64,000 nucleotides of DNA from positions 125,511-189,510 of the forward strand of contig FWWN02000670.1 in NCBI GenBank assembly GCA_900175165.2, in the 5' to 3' direction. The position numbers were made by a program, and so were the translations under genes. The stretch's first letter is position 1. Every line of letters starts with the position of its first letter. The notes under the pieces are model-generated. The model was not told where the DNA came from, searched no databases, and was given only the letters and a program-made list of their open reading frames with translations. Below are positions 10,944-23,007 of this stretch, piece after piece. The stretch comes from Rhizomucor pusillus (Eukaryota; Mucoromycota; Mucoromycetes; Mucorales; Lichtheimiaceae).

Positions 10944-13077
10944 TTACAATGAATTTTCCTCCTCGTCCTTGTCGGCAGGAAGGATCATGCCGAACTGTCC
11001 AAGGATATTTCCTACTGGACCTGGCAAACCTTGTTGACTCTTGTAACTTTCTAATACATTCTTGACCAAGTTCAGCTGGATATCAACAGGAGCATTCTCG
11101 TCTTCTTCATCGACGGTCGTCTTTTCAAAGGAGGCATTGAGCTTATCGTGTCCGTGCACTTCTCGATCCATTTCTTCCATAACCCTAGCCAAATCCTCCT
11201 CATTTTCTTCTGCCTGCGGCTGAGTATCTTTAACTTGTTTCGATACTGCTGTTTCGCTCTTTGCAGGAACCTCCTGAGTTCGAGCAGAAGGAACACCCAG
11301 TGCCTCGTTCAAGATGGCCATGAAACGATCGGTGTCGAAGGATACAGCTCGGTCTTCATCCTCGTATTCGTCCTCCTCCTCGCTATCTTCCTCCTCCTCA
11401 CTGGACTCTTCCTTGCCAGGAAAGTCTACGCCTTCAATTCCGCTCTTGCTCTGCTCCAGGAACTTTTCAAACTTGTTCATCATGGTCTCCAAATCGACTT
11501 TGGGCTCAGCATCGTCATCGTCGTTGTCGGAAGCATCAAAAAGCTCCTCTTGCATATCAGCAATCATCTTGTCGCGTGCTAGGCCCATTCTTTGGATAAG
11601 CATTTCCTCAAGCTGTCGCGGGTCTACATTCATCCAGTCGTCGCTATCTTCAGGTTCCTGATGTTTAGATAAAAGTTCCTGTAGCTTTTCGTCCGAATAG
11701 TCTGCCAGGAGCTCGTCGATCTTTTGTTTTGGAGCGATGCCGTTCAAGACGCTGCTGTGTACAAACAAGTCCTGGTCATCAGCATCCACGTCATCGGATG
11801 TGGTGGGTATAATCTGTTGCTGTGTTTGCGATCGCTCCTGTTGCTCCGCAAACTGCTGCTTCGCTTGCTCTTCTAATTCTCGATACAGCTTCGATCCTGG
11901 GCGCTCATTCCGGAAATACCCCAGCCGGGTTAACTTTTCTATGAAATGCTTGTATTTGCTGTTTCCCTCGTACGAAAACGCTTTTGTTGTATTATCTTTT
12001 GCAGCAATTGAAGAAGAAGAAACGGGAGAGGAATGGCTACCGCTGTTGTCCGTGTAAAGCATTTCCATGCCGCAAGCTAGTTTCATACCCAGTTCTGCTA
12101 CTCGAAACTCGCGTTTCTGAGAGGGTGGAGGGAGGCGAAAAGGTTTAGGCGGATAGAACTTTTGACTGACGGTCTGCGCATAAGTTGTTTTGGTGAATCG
12201 GATGGTTGTCTCTGCAGATGCGGCGGGCGGGAATGTATTCATAAAGGCGCACGCTTTCAATGCAATTGGGTCACGCAAATAAAACGCTTCCACCGCAAGT
12301 GCCAGCAGTTGCGGTTCTTTCAGCAGTACGTACGCTGCACGTTTGGGTAATTTACATCGGGCACGATGTATTTCTTGCTGCGCTGCTTTTGGGTATTCTT
12401 CAATCCTGGACTGTATCGTTTGCTGCACAGCATCGTCTGCTACAGTATTTACGCTCGACTGCCGTACAACCTCAATCGCTTTCTTCTTTTCCAATTTGTT
12501 TCCGCCCGGTATCTGTATAATATCTGCAGGACTACTTGGAAGTGGTATAATGTGCACATTGCCCTGTTTGATAAACACGCGGTTGGAACTGTTGGACGGG
12601 TCGATCCATGAAGGCAGATCCATGGCCGCTTCAATCAATAAAACATCGCCGTCGTTATCCGTGACGCTTATTACAGCATCCTCGATATTTCTCGATATTT
12701 GGTAGAGCATGTAAATTATAAACCATTCGTCGTTGATACAATCTCCAAATCGTGTGATGCCTTGCAGGAACGGGTATGGAGGATCTACAAAGACCGTCAA
12801 CGATCAAATATATATACGGGACACCTGCTACGTTGCACTAGAGTCTTTACTTGCCTCTCTTTTCATCCTGAACGATTTGAAGATAGAATCGATCTTTCTG
12901 CCAAATGTAACCTTCTAGATCTGGTTGCAGCATTGTCCTGATCAAGGCCAGTGACTCTTGCAAATGCTCGATCGTAGCCTCAGTCGTTTCTTTCGGTGGC
13001 AGGTAGACGGAATATTGAACATAGTTTACATCCTTTGATGCCGATGCACCTTTGAAAACATCTTGGAGAGTCTCCAT
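10944..13077 (-). CDS. ecdysoneless (ECD/SGT1 family) homologue
   Basis: Two exons, 13077-12855 and 12784-10944; 687 residues. The start METLQDVFKG is the first ATG; the frame is open upstream only via TTG. Recognisable ECD blocks: YSVYLPP, GITRFGDCINDEWFIIY, DNDGDVLLIEAA, W-I-D-P-S-N-S-S-N-R-V-F, AFYLRDPIALKAC, RVAELGMKLACG, the acidic DSDDWMNVDPRQLEEML segment, and APVDIQLNLVKNVLESYKSQ near the C-terminus. The C-terminal half is very acidic. Family knowledge: ECD works with the splicing and R2TP/PRP8 machinery in animals and complements glycolytic defects as GCR2-like SGT1 in yeast. The single intron (12785-12854) starts with GCAAGT; the overlapping GTAAAG would shift the frame. Confidence 0.9.
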
Positions 13078-13322
13078 TGTATAAGCAGGTCGGAAAGCGA
13101 GGTTGGATCCGACCGACGTCCAAGTCTCCCCGCCCTGTGTCGGGAGTAGCAATGCAACTGGGATCAACGGTTAAGAAATTTGAGCTGAGTTCTTGATCTG
13201 TTTACAAGACTGTAACAACACATGTCACGGTTCAAACTTTTACAGCTGTACATAATATGTGCCAGAGAATAAAATTTTTCAATTCAAAAGTACAAATGCT
13301 TTAATAATATACAATTTTGCAT

Positions 13323-13723
13323 CTATTTAGAAAGCTTGTTGCCGGCGTAAGCTTCCACTTCAATTTCGATTCTCATGCCGGGTTCACTGAGCTTGGTGAC
13401 TCCAATGCAAGTCCAAAGTTTGGAATACGTTTCTTGAACAGTTTAACAACCGTGGGATGAGTAATATCCATATCCATGTGGTAGGTACGAACGCTTTAGA
13501 CATCCTCCCATCCTCGAAGGCCAACTCCCTGGAGAACGTGGTCCACGTTCTGAAACGCGAGTTCAACTTGTTTAATTTGGTCGTGTGGGTCGAGGTTGCC
13601 CTCTCGGTCCCATCCGCCTTGTCCCGAGCACTTGACGCCCACGATTATGGCTGAAGAGTAATGGTAAGGATCGGCGATTTTCACGGCTGGGCCTTCGTCA
13701 ACGTAGTATTTCAAGCTGGACAT
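13323..13723 (-). pseudogene. RidA/YjgF-family (Rid) gene with a stop and a frameshift
   Basis: Begins with a good ATG (13723) and encodes a Rid-family N-terminus (KYYVDEGPAVKIADPY, VKCSGQGGWDREGN, QIKQVELAFQNVDHVLQG). After GWEDV the frame meets TAA (13496-13494) where relatives have Tyr; the same frame then continues SVRTYHMDMD. A second lesion follows about 60 bases later: after RIPNFG one base is missing, and the C-terminus (IGVTKLSEPGMRIEIEVEAY) is in the next frame, ending with TAG at 13323-13325. RidA proteins hydrolyse reactive imines made by PLP enzymes; the conserved Arg is in the distal part. No intron explains both lesions. Either a recent pseudogene or two base-level sequence errors. 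Confidence 0.7.
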
Positions 13724-13760
13724 GGTGGTAAAGACGTGTTAACGTGCCCAGAACCCACGG

Positions 13761-13767
13761 TTTTATA
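13761..13767 (-). promoter_or_regulatory. TATA box of the RidA locus
   Basis: TATAAAA on the minus strand, 38 bp upstream of the RidA ATG. Its preservation suggests the locus was active recently or still is. Confidence 0.5.
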
Positions 13768-14572
13768 GCAGAGAAGTTGACGCGGTAGAACTAATCAGGC
13801 TGTAAGGCTTCGAAATACAAGCATCGTGCATAATACTTCTTTGAAGATCTGGATTTCATCCCCTGCAGCTAGTTAGAAAGACTCGTTAGTGAACGAGGAG
13901 AAAAGATGGTATCTATCATTCATGTATATTTGACAAATTGCTCTGATCTGCTTTGCATGCACAGTGAATAATAATTGCAGTTGCATATAGACATAGGCTC
14001 TTGGCGTGCACGGAGCCACGAACTCAAAATCATACTCACGAAAAGACCAAACCTATGGGAGTTGTCGGATGTTTGCTTTTCTTCTGCTCGGTTCATCCCA
14101 ATCAAATGACGTTGTCAAAACTCGGGAAAACGGTTGACAGCTAAGTAGACACTTCAATCGCTTTTACTGGAGTCTACCGTAATTCTAAACTTGTTAAGAT
14201 CACGGAGCAGCTTAAGTTCTTTGCCGAGCACGGCTGGTGCTATTCATTAGCCTATTTTTCAGCACTCATTCGCACCGACTAAGCTGAATGGATCATATGA
14301 ATACTAAGCTTGCGACCTATAGCGTGTCGCGCGTCATCGAGCGTAATCCATACCACTTATTCAGCAGGCCGGGTCTGTGCGCGGATTACAGTAATCATGT
14401 GACTAAAACCCCGCCTCAGACTGAGCAGTCAATTGTCATCGATCATCCATGGGGAGGGGCAAGAGTATCATTAAACGAAGGACTACTGGCACCATTATTT
14501 CTATGTAATAAATCCTTGTAATTTAATTCGACTTATTTATCTGTACATTTGCAGGTTATTCTTGAATGTAGA
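13768..14572. other. intergenic, no recognisable gene
   Basis: About 0.8 kb upstream of the RidA locus and downstream of the COPI-associated gene. Short frames (13920-14105 minus, 14288-14521 plus) show no domain and no splice partner. Nothing else seen. Confidence 0.5.
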
Positions 14573-15240
14573 TTAATTAGGCGAGTATGTGTTGTTCGCC
14601 TCCACCTTTCTCGTATGAGCAGGCAAAGGATGAGAAACTTGTATACAAGTAATAAGATGATGATTAGGAGGCACTTGTAGGTCCAATCCTTCGGCCCAAA
14701 AGTCTCTGTGATTTTGCCAGTTTATAAACAAAGAGTTTGGAGGAGGCGTTTGCGGCAGCAAGGATACAATAAGGTATGCGAGGCCCAGTGTAAAAGAAAA
14801 GATAGTAACTACAATGTTGAGTAGCTTTTCGCACATGACAAGCCCTCCGAGACTATTAAAAGTTTTATTATTCACAGTGAGTATTTGCAATCTATTTAAA
14901 TGTGACTGAGTTCCCAAAAGATACTTGCAATACAAAGAGAAGACCTTTGCCTCGATGCAATCCAAGAAATCCAAAGTATACTTGTACGAGAGCTGGCGAG
15001 ATCAATTCATGAGCGACTAAACATAAAGAAATCGTGCTAAACTGAAAAGTAAGACGAATGTACTCTTACAGAATGACGCGGTGCTTACGTGCAATAAATA
15101 GCTTGGATAATTTCTCCGAGGGTACCGTCGATAGCTTTCAAGACGGCTGCCGAAAATAACAAGATATATACAGTGATGTTGGCAATGTTCACACCGAGAC
15201 AAAGAAAGTTTTCGACTTTGGCCCGAGATATTCGCATCAT
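14573..15240 (-). CDS. COPI-associated / TVP15-like Golgi membrane protein
   Basis: Exons 15240-15089, 15036-14929, 14852-14573 on the minus strand; 179 residues. Four hydrophobic segments are visible: around LCLGVNIANITVYILLFSAA, IYCTTISLCLVAH, GLLFVFLGGLV, and FSFTLGLAYLIVSLLP. The order, the P-A-L-V-Q-V-Y-F-G-F-L segment before the third helix and the Pro-rich turn PQTPPP after the last helix match the COPI_assoc/TVP15 family of late-Golgi vesicle proteins. An in-frame TAA directly precedes the ATG. Intron 2 (14853-14928) uses a GC donor (GCAAGT); phase 2 to phase 2 is only satisfied this way. The family call is from memory of the pattern, so moderate. Confidence 0.6.
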
Positions 15241-15506
15241 TTAATCGCTGTTCGAGAATAAGAATAGAGCGATTTGAATTCGTCCGAGTATCAGTTGTCA
15301 GTATTCTCGGAACATTTTGACACTTTCAAGTATAATTGACACTGATTTCAATCCAGCTTGTTTGTTGTTACCGAAAATGCGTCACTCTGCAGTGTGTCCA
15401 TAACCACGGACATGCAAACTAGACAAAGACAACTAAGCATGATCTATAATCCTTCTTGTGCAGAGGCATAACTGATGTTAATATAGGAGCATACAATTCA
15501 GCGATA

Positions 15507-15845
15507 TTAAGAGTTTTTCTCAAGGCTTCTCGAAAATGCCTCGTTCGCACAGTTTGGCCCATCCCTGTGCGGGATGACCACGAGTTTCCAAGTGTTTATC
15601 AGCATTTGAAGCACTCTAACATTTCCAACAACAATAGGCGACGGATTGTTTTTGGAAAGAGCAAAGAATGATGTAGAGGGATCATGAAACTTTTTCCCAG
15701 GCATGTAGCACCTGGTTGCTGACACTTGAGCTCCGTCGCGCTTGTGCATGGTAAGATTACTTTTGACGGAGCTTCTGAATATTATCGCAGACGTTACATC
15801 CAAGGGGCGGATGCTTCGGACAGCTCGGGCCTGCCCCTGTTTCAT
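15507..15845 (-). mobile_element. possible degraded Fanzor/TnpB-type C-terminal fragment
   Basis: A 112-codon minus-strand frame without a clear start or neighbours. It carries the succession ATRCY, KKFHDP, then SPIVVGN and HRDGPNCANEAF, which resembles the order of the C-terminal zinc-binding and RuvC-III region in mucoralean TnpB-like ORFs (TSxxCxxC, KFHD, then NRDxxAxxNF). Cysteines of the zinc finger are mostly missing, so if the assignment is right it is a dead copy. The resemblance is weak and from memory. Confidence 0.3.
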
Positions 15846-16117
15846 AGTCTAGCAAACTTTTACATTATTTGAGTTAGTCGGGAATAGAAGACCACAAAGT
15901 TGCATACACATAGATAGCGAACTTGCCATTCATTGGATGGAGACAAGGAGCAAGATCAGTGATTTCGACTTGGCTATATCTATTAAGATAGTGACAGGTA
16001 AAAAACTTAATAAGACTAAAAATACATGAATGCATGCATGTTGACTGACTCGACACATGCAAAGGGGAAAAGTGTCTGCGCGGAGGTGAAGGGAGAGAGT
16101 ACAAAGCCCATCCGTGA

Positions 16118-16124
16118 TATAAAA
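16118..16124 (+). promoter_or_regulatory. TATA box, amino-acid transporter gene
   Basis: TATAAAA 119 bp upstream of the transporter ATG, followed by a pyrimidine-rich leader. Consistent with a TATA promoter and a 5' UTR of roughly 90 nt. Confidence 0.5.
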
Positions 16125-16242
16125 GGCAGCAGTTTCATGGATCAAACCATATATCACTCGAAAAGAGACAATACACTCTCCTCGCATTTAAACCCCACTA
16201 TCTCCGTTTCTTGCTCTTTCCCTTCAAGCACCTCGATTCACA

Positions 16243-18422
16243 ATGGACATTCCTAGTCCTAATCGAAGTGGCAGCGCATCTACAACCGAGATCGCACCTC
16301 GTCTCAGGAATCTCCACCCGTCTCACCTGTCGCCGGACCACCAGTCCCAGTACCTGTACGGTGCTGTGTCTCAGGAGAACGGGGCAATACCAGAGCGATT
16401 ATCCGGCTCATCTTTTACAGAAAGGATAGGCTCTTTTGTCGGCTCATACTCTCGGACGTCCCTCATGTTTATGGCCGAGAACCTGACGGTACCTGGGTCA
16501 GGGCAATTGGTAACTGTTCTACTTTCTTCTATGTCGTCTGATCTGCTGCTAACTAGATGGAAATTGTCAAGCTGGATGAAGAGGAAGATAGACTCTCCAT
16601 GTTCTCTGATGGTCCCTTATCCAGGTAAAGGCGCATGGATAATATAGGGATAGCACGTTCCATATCTATCCATACCGACCGATAGTTCTAGACGTCCATC
16701 CGCTGACGGCACCGATCGATTGCAACGAAGATCCGGATCATACCACTCCCATCTTGACAATGAACGAAGCTCGCTGCTGATGACTGGACTAGATAAAATC
16801 ATGTCAACGCACAGTATCTCCACCGTTGCCGATGATTACCGACTCGTTGCTGCTGTTAGCAAGGAGCCACTAACAGGACATACCACGGCTGCTTTTGATG
16901 AACACAAGAAATCATCGTTTGCGCAATCCATCTTCAACTCCATCAACATTCTGCTGGGCGTGGGTATTTTGGCGCTCCCGCTTGGATTCAAGGTATGTTA
17001 GCATACGGGTTGTCATATGCGTTTGCGCGAAGATTCCAGAAATTGATGAATAACAACTAGTGTGCTGGCTGGGCAATTGGTCTTACCGTATTTGCATTCT
17101 GCTGTCTGTTGACGAATTACACGGCCAAGTTGCTCGGACGCTGTCTTGATGCTGACCCAGAGTCCAAGACATTTGGTGATTTGGCTGGTGCGGCCTTTGG
17201 CATGCGCGGCAGAATTTTCGTTACGGCCCTCTTTGTCACAGAATTGATTACCAACAGGTAACAAGAAAGAGAGAGAGCAAACACTAGTACTTACACGTTA
17301 AACTGATACCGTCGCCTTTTTTCAGCGTTGCTATGGTGGTGTTGCTTAGCGACGGCCTGAACTCCCTATTCCCAGGAATCTTTGATACCCTCACACTTCG
17401 CATCTTGTCGTTCGTCATTCTCACACCTATGCTTTTCTTCCCTGTGCGCTATCTCTCTTATTCAAGTTTGCTTGGTATTATCAGCGCTGTCAGTATCATT
17501 ATCGTCATGCTTGTTGATGGATTCAGCAAACGTGAAGCACCCGGTAGCCTGTGGGAACCTGCGGTAAGCACGCAAATTGGGTCTAATGCAACGTGGAATA
17601 ACTCTTCTTCATGCATTGTACTTAGGATACCGAGATCTGGCCATCAGATTGGATGACGGTGCAGCATAGTTTTGGTCTTATCATGGCCGGCTTTGCTGGG
17701 CACGCCGTGTTTCCGACCGTTCACCGCGATATGGAGAATCCAAAACGCTACGAATCAATGGTGAACTTGACGTACTTGACGACAACTGCAGTTTACTTCG
17801 GCGTAGCTGCATGTGGTTATCTCATGTTCGGCTCACAGACTATGCAGGAGGTAAGAGATTTCTGTTTTAGTCTTTTGTTTACCTTTTCTATCTCTCTCTC
17901 TGTCTATCTCTCTCCTTGCATGCAATGCATGCGCCATTCTGTGTGAACTCCTTTAATGATGCATCTACTAATTAGATCACACAAAATATCATCGCGGTGC
18001 CTGAGTACAATCGTATCCTCAATCGATTAGCTGTCTGGCTCATTGCACTTCAACCAATTGCCAAGTACGGTCTCAATCTCAATCCTGTCAACCTCAGCTG
18101 GCAAATCATGCTCTTTCGACAACCACACGTTGAAGCATGGTGCTCCAGGGCAAGCTGGCGCGAACCTTTTCTGACAATTATTGGCAAGACATTTGTCAGT
18201 GTCTTCATCGTGATACTTGCCTATTTAATACCCGGCTTTGACAAGATCATGGCTCTCATCGGTGCATTCTTTTCGTTCATGATTTCTGGTATCTTTCCAT
18301 TGTTGTGCCACCTGCGCCTTTTCGGAGGAAGCTTGCTCTTTGGAGAGAAGTTACTGCACTGGATACTCATCTTTATTGCTTCGTCCATGGCCATCTCTGG
18401 TACTTTGTGGAGTTTTATTTAG
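16243..18422 (+). CDS. vacuolar-type amino-acid transporter (AAAP/AVT family)
   Basis: Seven exons: 16243-16509, 16557-16624, 16692-16992, 17061-17257, 17326-17563, 17626-17850, 17976-18422; 580 residues. About 200 hydrophilic residues come first, then the Aa_trans domain starting at SIFNSINILLGVGILALPLGFK, continuing through FGDLAGAAFG, GFAGHAVFPTVHRDMENP and NLNPVNLSWQIML to the end. I count ten to eleven hydrophobic segments. This is the architecture of fungal AVT transporters, which exchange neutral amino acids across the vacuolar membrane. The closest yeast paralogues are of the AVT1 type, judged by the long N-terminus. The first intron is only 47 nt. It converges on CIAO1 with 117 bp between stops. 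Confidence 0.88.
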
Positions 18423-18539
18423 AGTATTTGGCTATCAACGCTAGTTGTATGGACATGCCATTGTGTATAGATTTCAAAAAAAGTAACAAAAAGCTAAAGC
18501 AGAAAGTGTGAAAAAAGGAAAAATAATAGTATAATACAA

Positions 18540-19827
18540 TTAATCGTCTTGAACGAATCGCCAGATACGAACAGTGCCATCATCTGCAGCAGATGCTAGC
18601 CAGTCACCGTGATTCTGTGTAGGAAACCAGCTTACATGGTTCACATCATGTACGCCGTGTGCATCTTTGACACTCGCAACAGGTTCCCAGCTAGAAGCTG
18701 GATCGCCCAAATTAGCATCACCTGTGCTCTTTGACTGGAAAATTCGTGTTAGATAACTTGTCTGAATAATTACATAAGTTCACAAAATACCTGTGCAAAG
18801 ATACGGATTGTATTGTCTCCACTGGCGCTAGCAATGTGATTGTTGACCTTTGACCAAGACACAGAGTAGATGCATCGTTCGTGGTAGCCAGATAAAGTGC
18901 AGATAGTGCGGTAATCGCCAGAAGAGCTGGCACTTTGCTGCTCCTGTTTTAATGTCTTCCATATCCGTATAGTTTGGTCATCGGATGCCGATACTAACCA
19001 AGATGGAAATATTTAGCAAGAAACAATATATCGCTCATAGCTCCCGCGCTTATTCGGATATACCTATATAGTCTCCAGTAACGTCAAAATCTAAAGCCCA
19101 CACGGTAGAAGTATGTCCCTTGAGCGTATCAGCGCAGTACCAATCGTCATCGTCCTCGCACCAGATCTTGATTGTGTCATCGTAACTAGCAGATGCCAAA
19201 ATTTCCTTGTGAGGATGCCATGCTACCATTTTCACATCCTGGCTGTGCTCTTGAAGGACGCTTAAGCACTCAAAATCATTATCCGCTTCCACTATTGTGA
19301 AGAATAAATGCAAAGTTTCTACATGCACATGTAGATATTTCATGCTTAGTTACCTTCCCAAATCCATACGCTCTTGTCTCTGCTGCAGGTAGCCAACAGT
19401 TGCCCTGACGACGACCAAGCAACAGATTTTATTTCATTTTCGTGTCCTTCAAGAGTGGCCACACACTCCCATTCGTTTTCTCGAGGGTCGTGTTCCCAGA
19501 TACCCGTCGTAGCATCGAAGCTTGCTGTGGCTATCTCGTTTCCAGAAGGAGACCATGCAACGCTGCGGATAGTGCGCTTGTGTCCTCCATCGAGTACATT
19601 GATGCATTGCCACTGCGACATGTCAGAGTGCGACACCGGCGCCCAGAGGCGCACTGTCTTGTCGCCGGAGCATGTAGCGAGGATCGTTTTCGAAGGGTGC
19701 CAAATAGCTTGCCACACACGATCCTGGTGGCCTTTGAATAATTATAAGTGTGTTGGTAAACTCGTATGAGTAATGAAGAGACTGGATTGCTACCTTCTAG
19801 AGTCGCTACAAGCTCTAAGCGCGGCAT
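18540..19827 (-). CDS. CIA1: cytosolic iron-sulfur assembly WD40 protein CIAO1/Cia1
   Basis: Exons 19827-19794, 19731-19354, 19291-19064, 18993-18791, 18734-18540; 345 residues, close to the usual length. Seven WD repeats: [89 protein letters not shown] with [30 protein letters not shown], and a final blade ending [10 protein letters not shown]. Family knowledge: Cia1 is the docking propeller of the CIA targeting complex that delivers Fe-S clusters to nuclear and cytosolic proteins. The start lies 119 bp from the ATG of the divergent SCOC-like gene. Confidence 0.92.
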
Positions 19828-19946
19828 GTGTTATATGCTCAAGATTATGCGGAGGAGGCAGCTCAGGAGAGGAGGAGATGGATTGAAAAAGCCACTTGAT
19901 CAATGCAGCAGCGCATCATCGCCTTTGTTCGCCGACTCACCCCACT

Positions 19947-20360
19947 ATGGCCGAAAATGGAGCAGATTACGAAATGGAGAATGCAGAGGAGCGTGAGCAG
20001 CTTGTAAGGTAGTAACATTTAACAATACATTGAACGTTTCAGCCGGCAGAAGATCATTGTATATATTTTAGCAACGTTCTCCAGCTTCAGACACAACTAC
20101 GTGGTAAAGTTGAGGCAATCGTATATACAGCGACGGCGGCCCTCTAACGACATTTGCATGCAACAGCTCTGATATCTCGAGTGGACTCTGCACGGAAAGA
20201 ACATAATTCTTTGCTTGCAGAAAATCAAATGCTGCAGAAATACATCAATAATTCACTGACCTCCACGGCTGTCTTTGGTGCGACCGGTGTTGTGGGACAA
20301 ACCGGTGCAACTGCTGCAGCAATGTCCAAATCTTCCAGCTCGACTGATTCCTCACAGTGA
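19947..20360 (+). CDS. SCOC-like short coiled-coil protein
   Basis: Exons 19947-20008, 20072-20103, 20167-20360; 95 residues. An acidic N-terminus, then a heptad-repeat helix (EQLVSNVLQLQTQLRALISR, then ARKEHNSLLAENQMLQKYI) and a Ser/Thr/Gly-rich tail. The pattern L-x-L-Q-x-Q-L followed by SRVD and ENQMLQKYI matches animal SCOC, an Arl1-binding Golgi and autophagy coiled-coil protein. The 32-nt middle exon is held by phase on both sides. It shares a very short divergent promoter with CIAO1. Confidence 0.75.
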
Positions 20361-23007
20361 TTGAACGTCGCAGAGACTACTAGTCGAATCATCATGGTAT
20401 ATCTTTATTGTACAGAAATATATTTATTGTGTTATTTTTCTCCAAAGTGCGAAGCAAATGAAAAGCTTATCTAGACACTACCACCAGCATCACGTTGTTA
20501 TACTCAAAGACAAAGATTCTGAATACCTTTCAAGATCACTGGATTGAAACCTTACGACCTTGTCTCCTAATCGCATATGGTTGCGGCAATGTGTGGCTCT
20601 GCGATAATCCAAACTTTATACGAGCGTCCGAAGAGATAAGGTTTCAACCATTGGATCAAGGCGTAAAGTCTTAAATTTAAAATAGTAATAAGGATATAGA
20701 CGCACTTGATATGTGCATGGGCTGTTCCAGACACCGGTGAAACGAGACTCGTAACGCATCAAACGTACGAGTCAACGAGTATGCAAATTCAATACGTTTC
20801 CAGGTGGCGGGAAAGAATGCCAGGTGAGTTTCGAAGCTAAATCCCGAATAACCGGTGAATCGATGGTCTGGTGTGAATACATACATACAATCGCACCCAA
20901 GCCTTCATTTAAGGTTACATGGAACTGTTGTAATTTCTATGATGATACGGCCCTTAGGCGTATCTTTTAACATTTCGTCGCAATCGACCATTGCGCTCAA
21001 GTCACGGTCAGCTAATTATTAAGGTTACAGGGTGAATGATGCTATAATATACAGGAGTGCGAGGAATTTGGATAAGAATGGAAAGATTTGCTAGCCATAT
21101 TTGTCAATTCTTCTTTGAGGGTCTGCCCGTATTCCAAAAAATGAAATGATTTCCCCTCACTCATTTTAGAGTCGGTTTTTCCTTTGTTAGACACTACAGA
21201 GTGGAGGAATCTACAATTGCTGCGTTGCAAGTAACCATATTCTGCGAGCGACAGGTGGTTCACAGCAGCTCGGAAGGCTAATATTTTTGTACTTATCTGC
21301 ACGAAGCGGGAGACCCGGATTTGTATGTGTGCTGGATGCATGACACGCGGTAGACATATGAAACGGAGCCACTAAATGCTACATATTTTAAAAGGGGTCC
21401 TGCTTTGAATGACATGTAAAAGAATGCAGTGACACCTTTCACAATACCTTGACTGACAGTAAATAGCGATCGATCAAAGTTTGGGACTCCTTCCAAGTAT
21501 GGAAGTGATCTCCATCGAGGCAATTTGCCAGGTGCCTTGATGTGTGTTCGGGCATCTGCCCCTACTTTGTCATTCAAGTGCACATTCCTTGTTGCTGACA
21601 ATAGCTGAATGTTCCCGCCCTTTTCGGGAAAGAAATGACTAGAGCGAGCTTTCTGCAGGTAAAAATGTGATGCAAGCTCATTGTCTGAGTACAGATTGAT
21701 CCGCCGGCGCTTTCGAATACGGCTATTCCGAGTTCAAAGATCGACATGCCTGGGAACCTGTGAATTATGGACAAATAAGAACAGGGAGGGCTGAAGATCG
21801 CTGCTCAAGAGGGGTCTCCAAAACAAAAAGAGCGGTTCGTTACCATTGGCTTTGTTTCAAATTCATGAAGATTACCTGAAGGAGCAGCGGCCGTCACTTG
21901 CCATGAAAGGAACCCAAAGGGGGAACGGATGGGGGACAAGAGAAGTCTTTTCCATCCCAATTGCACCCCTTTCTCCGTCACGCGCTTACCTGCATACTTC
22001 ACCCGCGCAGCAGCAGCATCACCAGCAGCAGCAGCGCAGAAAAGAGAGTGTGTTACCGTGTGTATATGTGCCTCCTTTCGTTCGTCACTCTCTCCCTTCA
22101 CACATTGTCATTGTCCTTTGTTCCCCCCAACAATCCTCCTTCCTTCGTTCTTTGCAACTTTCGGTCGACCAACAAAAAGGTAAACACGCAAAAGCGAACC
22201 TGATAAGATACACAATCCGGAAGCATTTTTTTACTGTCACTTGGCTTGCAATAACATCGTACTCTCCTTATCGTAAGTATTTCGATCATTCAGATTGTTT
22301 CTGTTTCTCTGTGTCTTGTTATTGTTATTATGATTCCCCCGCACTCCCTGCTTTGCTCACGGGACATCGTCATTTTTGTTCTAGTTGCTCTGCGAACGTA
22401 AACACTTGCACACACACCATCAAGAGATTCTCTCCACTGGTCGTTGCCGGTTTCGTTCCCCTTTTCGACTTTTATCTTTTTTTTCCCTTTGATTCTCAAG
22501 CGATCTTCATTTGAAGACACCACACAATTTCATATTGCAAGCATCCCCCCATCCATCCTTTCCCACTTCCTCTCTTCTTCTCCCATCTTCCCACTTCTTT
22601 CTCTATCACTCTTCATTTCCTTCAACTGCTCTTTCGCGCTCGATCCCTTTTCCCACATTCAAGCACGGAGCAAGGGATCCCTTACATTGTATATCGCGCC
22701 TTTTTTTCATCCTTGTTCCCAAGCAACAGACTTCCCTACAGCAATTTCCTTCCTGCATTTACCAGACGTATATTTTGGTCGAGTGAAGCGACTGGGAAGC
22801 ATTTAGTATATTGCATAAAAATATACACCGTATATACAACAATAAGCCAGTCCACTCGACAACGAACTACGACCTGATCTTGAGCCCTACGATTTGAATG
22901 AATCAGCAGTAAACAGCAAAAAAAAAGACAACTTTAAGCGAGAAAATAAAACAAGAATATACGCTCAGCTCTACTCGACAAGAAGAAAGAAAAAGTACGC
23001 CAACATA
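20361..23007. other. 2.6-kb region, probable long promoter/leader of the FAR1-type regulator
   Basis: No supported gene. Minus-strand frames at 21042-21341, 21293-21601 and 21574-21774 have no domain I know and overlap each other. From about 21.9 kb the plus strand is strongly pyrimidine-rich with a CAG/CAC-rich patch (22006-22035) and long CT runs, as expected of a promoter and 5' UTR. A leader intron may exist, but I cannot fix its ends. Confidence 0.45.

Noticed and set aside
11148..11661. Plus-strand Ser/Leu-rich frames
   Set aside because: Antisense shadows of the acidic C-terminus of the ECD homologue.
21042..21774. Cluster of overlapping minus-strand frames
   Set aside because: No recognisable domain, no consistent splice sites and mutually overlapping frames.
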